Shown: positions 1 through 5,072 of the stretch, piece after piece
Layout: the number at the start of each line of letters is the position of its first letter
Numbering within the stretch: position 1 is the first letter of the stretch
Assembly: GCA_002343845.1 (NCBI GenBank)
Contig: DDSQ01000151.1
Coordinates: 1 to 5,072 of the forward strand
DNA: 5,072 nt
Reading direction: 5' to 3'
Origin: Planctomycetes bacterium UBA2386
GTDB lineage: Bacteria > Planctomycetota > UBA1135 > UBA2386
Made by a program: the position numbers and the translations under genes
The notes under the pieces: model-generated
Databases searched by the model: none
What the model saw: only the letters and a program-made list of their open reading frames with translations
What the model was told of the DNA's origin: nothing

Positions 1-3000
1 ACCAGCAGCTTGGTTGGCTCCACCGCGCGGTAGAGGCGCTGCGCCTTGCCGCGTTGCTCCAGCTCGGATTGCCGGTAGGCGGCCCCGCCGCCGCCGAGGC
101 CGACCGCGCTGTTCCAGGCATTGCTGTCGAAGGCGGACTCCTTTTCTTCGCGATCCGCCTCCGGCTTGCCCGCTGGTTCCTCGTTCCTGCGCTTGTCCTC
201 CAACTGGTCCCGCCGTCGCTCCTGCACGACTTCGTCAACCCGGCCCGGCTTGGCTGGATCGGCTTGCGGCGGCTGCTCGGCCGGGGCCATCTGCTTGCGG
301 AGCTCGAGGCCCGCGGCGTCGAACGCGTCGAACGCCAGGGCCAGATCGAGCAACTCGTCCTGTCGGCGCGGGTCGCGTGGCCGCAACGCCCACGCCTCCT
401 CCGTCGCACGGGCGATCGCTGCGCGACCGGCCTCGTCGAGCCGGCGGCTCAACAGGATGCGCTCGATCAGGTTGAGCTGCGCGAACTCCCAGGGCGCGGT
501 GAAGCGCGTGAGGTCGTCGCCGAGCAGCCAGTGGTCGAGGAACGTCTTGTCGAGCTTCTGCAGCACGAACGGGCGCACCACGGCGTCGAAGAACGCGCGG
601 TCCTTGTGCCACAGGAAGAAGTGCAGTTCGTGGCAGGCGTGCTGCCGGTAGAGCTGCGCCTTCTCCTCGGCGGTGCGCTCGGGCCACGTGGTGAGGAATG
701 CGAACCTGGCGAACTCGGGGTCGCGGTTCACGGTGGCCAGCAGGCGCCATGCCGTGGCCAGCGAGTCGTTGCGTTCGACCTGCGCAATCCTCGTGTCCGG
801 GATGTGGACCTCGGTCCCGCCGGCGACGAACTCGATGCGCTTCCGCTCGACGAGGTGCTTGCTGCCGTCGAGGGCGCGGGCGAGGTCGCGGCGCCGCGGC
901 GCGATCGCCTGCTCGGCGCGCGCGACGTGGCGCTGGAGCGCTTGTTCGCCATCGAGAGCCAGCACGGTGATCCAGTGCCCGCGGCCGAGGTCGGCTTGGG
1001 GCACCCGCACGATGCCGTCGCGATCCGGCGTCAGGTTCGCCAGCGTCACCGACCCAGGCGCCCAGTCGAGGTTGGCGAACGACGCGGGATGCGCAGCAGC
1101 CGCGGCCCCGCCGTGGCCGCCCTTCCGGCCGCCGGTCTTGCTGCCAAGGCCACCGGCATAGCCGACGGCCGCGCCCCATTCGTTTTCGGCGAGTGTCGCC
1201 TCGTTCGTCGAGTCGTCGACCTGCCAGGGGTTCAGCAGCAGGCTCGGGCGCGGCAGCATGTTGCCCGCGAACTTCGGCGCGAACCTGCGGTCGAGCACGT
1301 AGCGGTACTCGTCGCCGAGTCGCCGCCCGGCGTGCCATTGGCTCGCGGTCCGTGGCGTCGTGAACACGCTGGCGTCATCCGTCGAGTCGCCGAGCAGCGC
1401 GAACGGATCGAACACGGCGAGCTGCCGCGTCGCGACGACGTGCACGCGGGTGTCCGGGGTGACGCCCTGCAGGTGCACGACGAGCCCGGTGTCGTCGAGG
1501 GTCACCGAGGGCATCGCGAGGGGCATGACGCGGGAACCCGCTAGCACACGATCGCCACCGACGAGCCACCGTGCATGCCGTTCGCCGGCGGTGACGCGCA
1601 CCGGCAGTGCCTGGTTGGCCTGATGGTCGTGCAGCTCGTAGTCGCCGGCCGGCAGGCCACGCAGCTCGATCCAGCCCTCGGCCGCGGCGAGGTGCGTGAA
1701 CGCATCGTGGTGGTGGCCGAGCAGCGAGAAGCGCGAACGACTCGGCGCTTTGCCGGGTTCGGGGTGGGGCACGCGCAGCACCTCGCCGACGCGCCCGTGC
1801 AGTGCCGCCGGCCACGCGCACGTGGATTTCGGCAGCGGGCACGCGAAGCGCTGTTCGCCGTGCGAGCCGTTCACCGAGCGGATCCCCGGCAGCTCCCCGA
1901 GCGTGATGCGACCGGAGGCGTCGGTCTGCAGCGTGACCTGCACGGCGTCGGTGTAGTCGACGTGCTGGAGCGACAGGTTCACGACGCGTCCGGGCCGCGG
2001 CTCGCCGTTCTTGCCGCGCAGGTCGAGCACGTATCCGGCCGGTGTCGGCACCAGCATCACGCCGCTGGTTGCCGGCGTGTCGTCCATGCCGTTCACGGGG
2101 AAGGTCGCCGCCACCTCGGCCAGTTCGACGTCCTTGCCGGTCAGGTCCTTCACCTTGCCGCGCAACGTCACGGTGAGCGTCCGCAGCCGGTCGGGGACGG
2201 GGATCTCGTGCACGAACTCGCGTTCGTCCACGAGCCGCGGGTTGCGAACGTCCTGCGTCGTCTGCCGACCGTCGAGGTCGGTGGCGGCGATCGACAGCAC
2301 GGGATCCGCCAGCAGCGCCAACGCCAGGTTGTGGCCGGCGAGTTGCAGTTGCGGCCGCACCAGGATGCGCGCCGTGTTGCCGGCGACGAGCGCTTCGCGA
2401 TCGACGTGCACGGCGGCTCGCAGCGAATACGACTCGGCCACGTGCTGGAACGGGACCAATGCCGAGCGCTGGCCGTGCTTCACGACGAGCTGCCGCTGGG
2501 CAGGGGCCGTGGTGAACGGCAGCAGGATCTCGCCGTGTTCGTCGGCCGCGTAGTCGCGGCCACCGAGCCAGGCGCTCGCGGTCTTCAGCGGCTGCCCGGT
2601 CTCGTCGAACACCGTGAACACCTGTCCCGCGGCGGTGGTGCGCTCGACCGCGCGCAGGCCGCCCTTGTGCACGACCGCACGGCTGCTGATGCCGTTGCCG
2701 ACGAACTCGACGACCCAGGTGCCGGGCTCGCGCAGCATCGGCAGGTCGAAGGTGCGGCGAACGCGACGGATCGACGGCTCGTCGTAGGTGTGCGTCTGCT
2801 CGAAGTTGGCGACGACGCCATCGAGTTCGATCGAGGCGTCGACCGGCCGCTGCTTCTCCTGGTGGTAACGGAAGGCGTCGATCGCGAAGACCTTCACCAG
2901 CAGCGTCGGCACGTTCTTGACGTCGACGGCGAGCGTGACGGCCTCTTCGGCGGCCCAGTGCTCGCGCATCGTCGCGGGGAAGCCGATCTCGACGCGGTTC

Positions 3001-4244
3001 TTCAGCGCGTCGATCCGCGCGGAGTCGCCGAGCATCGCGTGCCAGCGCTGCGGATCGCCCTGGCCGAGCAGCAACTTGGTCTCGGCGAGCACGGTCTTGC
3101 ACCAGTCGGCGTCGAGCCACTCGGCGTAGCTCTCGTGGTTGTCCTCGCTGGCGAAGAAGTGCTCGAGGCAGTCGCGCACGAGGGCTTCGTCGTCGCCGAT
3201 CGGGCCGAAGCCGGTCGGAAAGGACACCCCGAGGTGCGCCTGCGTGCTGTGCTGCGGGAAGCGCTCGATGTGCCGCGTCGCGGTCAGGTGCGACTGGCGC
3301 GGCAGACGCAGGTAGGCGAGGAACCGCTGCTTGTCGGGCGCGCCTTGTTGCAGGTCGGTGCGGAGCCACCAGTAGAGGACGTGCGCCTGCAGGGAGTGGA
3401 ACGAGGCCGGCAGCCGCTGCACGAACTGCCACAGCTCGCGCAGGTACTTCGCGCGGCCGGCGGGCGAGTGCAGTTCGGTCTCGACTGCGGGCCGTGCGCG
3501 CTCGACCCAGGCGTCGACGAAACCGGACTCGTGCAGCAGGGCGGGGCGCAGGCGCGCGCACTCCTCGAGTTGCTCGAGCCGGAGCTGGCCGTGCAGCGGC
3601 AGCTGACCGAAGGCGCCGCCGCCCTCGTTCTCGAGATCTCGCACGATGAGCGCGGGCAGGTTGGCGACGTCGGGACGGCCCAGGCGGCGCAGGAGGCTGC
3701 GCAGTTGGCGTGGAGTGAGCGCCTCGGCGGCCAGCGCCGGCAGGGCGGCACCGGTGAATCCGTCGACGGTGTCGGGGCGTTTCGCGAATGCGCGCGCCGC
3801 GAGCGTCGAGGGCGCGATCGTCGCCGGGTCGAGCCGCGTCGGCAGGTTCGTGGCGGCCGCCGCGACAGCCGCAGCGGGTTGCGCCGCGAACGTGTAGCCG
3901 AGGCGTTGGCGCAGGAACGCGAAGGTGCCGTTGCGGTCGTCGTCGAAGTCCAGCAAGGCGGCGCGGTTCACGATCTCGACGACACGATTGCTGTCGCCGT
4001 GGCGGTCCCGCCACGCCGCGAGCACGCTCTGCACGGTCCGGAAGTCGCGCGCTTCCAGTCGTTCGCGGCAGTGCCAGTAGTACCAGTCGGCGGAGCCGGG
4101 CAGCAGCGTCGCGACCGCCTTGGCCCGGTCCGGCGACAGCGCGTAGACCTCCTCGAACGGGAGCGGTGTGCCCTGGGCAGCGAGTGCTGCCGTGACCGCG
4201 GCGAGCGTGAGCAACAGGCGAACGGTCGACGGGTCGTGGCGCAT
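1..4244 (-). CDS. giant secreted multidomain protein with macroglobulin-like beta-sandwich domains (3' end outside window)
   Basis: ATG at 4244 follows a Shine-Dalgarno sequence, and the frame is open for 1414 codons to the window edge. Residues 1-22 are a signal peptide, so export is predicted. Residues 25-430 are mostly helical, with aromatic clusters (WYYWHCRERLE; VLYWWLRTDL). Residues 431-530 look like a macroglobulin-type sandwich (VTLAVDVKNVPTLLVKVFAI; YDEPSIRRVRRTFDLP; GTWVVEFVGNGISSRAVVHKG). Residues 538-605 look like a carboxypeptidase-regulatory-like domain (GQVFTVFDETGQPLKTASAW; DEHGEILLPF). Residues 606-900 are further beta-rich modules (LTVTLRGKVKDLTGKDVEL; GYVLDLRGKNGEPRPGRVVN; LQTDASGRITLGELPGI). 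Residues 1028-1052 are Gly-rich. Residues 1150-1318 are helical, with ACHELHFFL and KTFLDHWLL. Residues 1320-1372 are a charged linker. The end, QRLYRAVEPTKLL, begins another module. From memory this matches a planctomycete family of roughly 2000-residue hypothetical proteins. No protease motif, thioester CGEQ or later membrane helix is visible. A structural, adhesive or macromolecule-binding role in the periplasm or envelope is inference only. Confidence 0.9.
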   Translation of the reverse strand, partial: MRHDPSTVRLLLTLAAVTAALAAQGTPLPFEEVYALSPDRAKAVATLLPGSADWYYWHCRERLEARDFRTVQSVLAAWRDRHGDSNRVVEIVNRAALLDFDDDRNGTFAFLRQRLGYTFAAQPAAAVAAAATNLPTRLDPATIAPSTLAARAFAKRPDTVDGFTGAALPALAAEALTPRQLRSLLRRLGRPDVANLPALIVRDLENEGGGAFGQLPLHGQLRLEQLEECARLRPALLHESGFVDAWVERARPAVETELHSPAGRAKYLRELWQFVQRLPASFHSLQAHVLYWWLRTDLQQGAPDKQRFLAYLRLPRQSHLTATRHIERFPQHSTQAHLGVSFPTGFGPIGDDEALVRDCLEHFFASEDNHESYAEWLDADWCKTVLAETKLLLGQGDPQRWHAMLGDSARIDALKNRVEIGFPATMREHWAAEEAVTLAVDVKNVPTLLVKVFAIDAFRYHQEKQRPVDASIELDGVVANFEQTHTYDEPSIRRVRRTFDLPMLREPGTWVVEFVGNGISSRAVVHKGGLRAVERTTAAGQVFTVFDETGQPLKTASAWLGGRDYAADEHGEILLPFTTAPAQRQLVVKHGQRSALVPFQHVAESYSLRAAVHVDREALVAGNTARILVRPQLQLAGHNLALALLADPVLSIAATDLDGRQTTQDVRNPRLVDEREFVHEIPVPDRLRTLTVTLRGKVKDLTGKDVELAEVAATFPVNGMDDTPATSGVMLVPTPAGYVLDLRGKNGEPRPGRVVNLSLQHVDYTDAVQVTLQTDASGRITLGELPGIRSVNGSHGEQRFACPLPKSTCAWPAALHGRVGEVLRVPHPEPGKAPSRSRFSLLGHHHDAFTHLAAAEGWIELRGLPAGDYELHDHQANQALPVRVTAGERHARWLVGGDRVLAGSRVMPLAMPSVTLDDTGLVVHLQGVTPDTRVHVVATRQLAVFDPFALLGDSTDDASVFTTPRTASQWHAGRRLGDEYRYVLDRRFAPKFAGNMLPRPSLLLNPWQVDDSTNEATLAENEWGAAVGYAGGLGSKTGGRKGGHGGAAAAAHPASFANLDWAPGSVTLANLTPDRDGIVRVPQADLGRGHWITVLALDGEQALQRHVARAEQAIAPRRRDLARALDGSKHLVERKRIEFVAGGTEVHIPDTRIAQVERNDSLATAWRLLATVNRDPEFARFAFLTTWPERTAEEKAQLYRQHACHELHFFLWHKDRAFFDAVVRPFVLQKLDKTFLDHWLLGDDLTRFTAPWEFAQLNLIERILLSRRLDEAGRAAIARATEEAWALRPRDPRRQDELLDLALAFDAFDAAGLELRKQMAPAEQPPQADPAKPGRVDEVVQERRRDQLEDKRRNEEPAGKPEADREEKESAFDSNAWNSAVGLGGGGAAYRQSELEQRGKAQRLYRAVEPTKLL
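129..287 (-). other. charged, probably disordered linker in the giant protein
   Basis: Residues 1320-1372 start Pro/Ala/Gln-rich (APAEQPPQADPAKPG) and then become densely charged (VVQERRRDQLEDKRRNEEP, then KPEADREEKES). There is almost no hydrophobic content except VDEVV. This fits a disordered or single-helix spacer separating the 1150-1318 helical domain from the next folded module, which begins near residue 1390 and continues past the window edge. Confidence 0.6.
1089..1163 (-). other. glycine-rich low-complexity stretch in the giant protein
   Basis: Residues 1028-1052 contain GGLGSKTGGRKGGHGG followed by a run of five alanines. The stretch is in frame and sits between the beta-rich part and the second helical part. 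It is most simply a flexible, surface-exposed linker or insertion. The encoding DNA is an imperfect run of GGC-type codons, so its length could vary between strains. Confidence 0.6.
4179..4244 (-). other. signal peptide of the giant protein
   Basis: The first 22 residues have a short n-region with two arginines (R2, R9), a hydrophobic core from L10 to A20 (LLLTLAAVTAA), and an A-L-A sequence at 20-22 that fits signal peptidase I cleavage before A23. No cysteine follows the core, so this is not a lipoprotein signal, and there is no twin-arginine motif. The mature protein would start near AQGTPLPFEE. Its presence directly after the best ribosome binding site supports the ATG at 4244 as the true start. 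Confidence 0.8.
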
Positions 4245-4250
4245 GTGTGG

Positions 4251-4254
4251 TCCT
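4251..4254 (-). promoter_or_regulatory. Shine-Dalgarno sequence of the giant gene
   Basis: The 14-base gap between the upstream TGA and the ATG reads CAGCAGGACCACAC on the minus strand. AGGA lies six bases before the ATG, a normal spacing. The gap is too short for a promoter or terminator, so the giant gene is probably expressed from a message that begins upstream of the window, with ribosomes possibly re-initiating after the first gene. Confidence 0.65.
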
Positions 4255-4258
4255 GCTG

Positions 4259-5072
4259 TCACTTCGCCGGCGGGGCGATCTCGCGGATGACGGCGCCGCG
4301 CTGCTCGTCGAGGACGAGGACGGCGTAACGATCGGCGGCGGCGTTGGGGTCGTCGCTGAGGGAGGCGTAGTCGAAGCGGCCGCGCAGGTCGGTGTAGCCG
4401 TCCTTGTGGAAGCGGACCTGTCCGCCGGGGAGCCGCGCGAAGACCTTGACGTAGGTCTTCGGCAGCGGGGCCTTGGTGTCCGGTGCGGTCACGGCGACCT
4501 GGCCGAAGGACTCGAGGAAGCGCACGTCCAGCGCGTTGGCGAAGTAGGTCCTGCTGCGCACGAGCCCGCCACCGCGGATCTCGACGAGCACGTTCTTCTG
4601 GTGGAACTGGGCCGGCAGCGGCAGTGCGGTCTGGGCACCGGCGAGTTCCTTCTCCTCGCGCAGGTTGGGCCGGACGAACGCGGCGGACGTGCCGCCGTCG
4701 CCGGCGAACGGCCTGGCCGAGAAGGCGAACTCGACGTCGAGCTCGTAGTAGCGGACCTCGCAGCGGGCGAGGTTCTGGTGCGCGATCGTGAGCGTCTTGC
4801 CTTCGATCGCGAGTTCGAGTGCGGGCGCTTGCGCGGCGAGGTCGGGCGACTCGGCGCTGCGCGTGGGCGTCTTGCCCTCGGCTTCGTCGAGCTGCGCCAA
4901 CACGTCGCGGAAGCGCTGCTGCCAGTGCAGCACCGGGTGGTCCTTGTGGGCCCCGGCCAGCGTGCGCGCCTTCTGCGTCTCGCCGGTGCAGAAGCACAGC
5001 CAGGCAGCGAGGTAGTCGTACTGGATCCTGGCCGCGACCTTGGTGGCGTCGACCTTGGTGAACGCGGCGAGC
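4259..5072 (-). CDS. conserved hypothetical protein, TPR-like helices plus C-terminal beta-sandwich domains (5' end outside window)
   Basis: The reading frame is open from the window edge (first full codon at 5071) to a TGA at 4261-4259, giving 270 C-terminal residues. The start lies outside the window; an in-frame GTG at 4933 falls inside a helix and is not the real start. Visible residues 1-66 are amphipathic and TPR-like, with YDYLAAWLCF, a GETQKAR turn, KDHP and QLDEAEG. Residues 67-82 form a Ser/Pro/Ala linker. Residues 83-180 look like beta strands (LTIAHQNLARCEVRYYELDV). Residues 187-266 resemble a carboxypeptidase-regulatory or transthyretin-like sandwich: GQVAV, then PLPKTYVKVFARLPGG, then FHKDGYTDLRGRFDYASL (221-238), then YAVLVLDEQRGAVIREIAPP. 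I recall near-identical motifs in planctomycete hypothetical proteins of unknown function encoded next to a giant secreted protein, which is the arrangement here. The C-terminal domain is probably structural or binding. Confidence is high that it is a real gene and low on function. Confidence 0.9.
   Translation of the reverse strand, partial: LAAFTKVDATKVAARIQYDYLAAWLCFCTGETQKARTLAGAHKDHPVLHWQQRFRDVLAQLDEAEGKTPTRSAESPDLAAQAPALELAIEGKTLTIAHQNLARCEVRYYELDVEFAFSARPFAGDGGTSAAFVRPNLREEKELAGAQTALPLPAQFHQKNVLVEIRGGGLVRSRTYFANALDVRFLESFGQVAVTAPDTKAPLPKTYVKVFARLPGGQVRFHKDGYTDLRGRFDYASLSDDPNAAADRYAVLVLDEQRGAVIREIAPPAK

Noticed and set aside
1200..1300. Possible frameshift or domain boundary break near the middle of the giant gene
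   Set aside because: The frame keeps protein-like composition and good codon usage on both sides (LLLNPWQVDD, NMLPRPS), so nothing suggests an interruption.
54..1544. A 496-codon open frame on the plus strand
   Set aside because: It is antisense to the same gene, in the same mirrored frame as the 917-codon one, with similarly biased composition and no domain. It ends at a TAG created by the single CTA leucine codon at residue 901.
1851..1862. HGEQ at residues 795-798, resembling the CGEQ thioester of alpha-2-macroglobulins
   Set aside because: The reactive cysteine is replaced by histidine, the surrounding sequence is loop-like (NGSHGEQRFACP), and it lies in a beta-rich segment rather than a helical thioester domain. 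Most likely coincidence.
1375..4014. An 879-codon minus-strand open frame, plus a 367-codon one at 235-1338
   Set aside because: Both are shifted frames inside the giant gene. Their translations are dominated by Arg, Ala and Pro with no fold-like pattern, while the frame starting at 4244 has a signal peptide, a ribosome binding site and family-like motifs.
1575..4328. A 917-codon open frame on the plus strand
   Set aside because: It lies antisense to the giant gene and runs into the upstream gene. Its translation is low-complexity (Val/Arg/Gly/Gln-rich), with no recognisable domain. GC-rich codon usage suppresses stop codons on the opposite strand.

Overview
The window is very GC-rich (well over 60 % by eye, with G or C at nearly every third codon position). 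It carries two genes, both on the minus strand, and both cut by the window edges. Together they fill all but 14 bases. No RNA genes, mobile elements, CRISPR arrays, terminators or sizeable intergenic regions are visible. The base composition and the two proteins, which match from memory a pair of large conserved hypothetical proteins seen mainly in Planctomycetota, suggest a high-GC planctomycete or close relative. That placement is recalled, not computed.

Reading the minus strand 5'->3': (1) positions 5071 to 4259 hold the last 270 codons of a protein with a TPR-like helical segment followed by two beta-rich regions; its C-terminal region carries a very regular motif, FHKDGYTDLRGRFDYASL. (2) After a 14-base gap with a good Shine-Dalgarno sequence, a giant gene starts with ATG at 4244 and stays open for 1414 complete codons to the window edge at position 1. 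It encodes a signal peptide, a helical region of about 400 residues, several beta-sandwich-like domains (macroglobulin-like or carboxypeptidase-regulatory-like in character), a glycine-rich stretch, a second helical domain, and a charged linker that leads into a further domain outside the window.

The two genes are almost certainly co-transcribed and translationally close. Both contain helical segments followed by beta-sandwich segments, so they probably make partners of one extracytoplasmic system. No catalytic signature, transmembrane segment (apart from the signal peptide) or alpha-2-macroglobulin thioester motif is seen in the visible parts, so a biochemical function cannot be assigned. 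The long open frames on the plus strand, up to 917 codons, are antisense shadows produced by the GC-rich codon usage.
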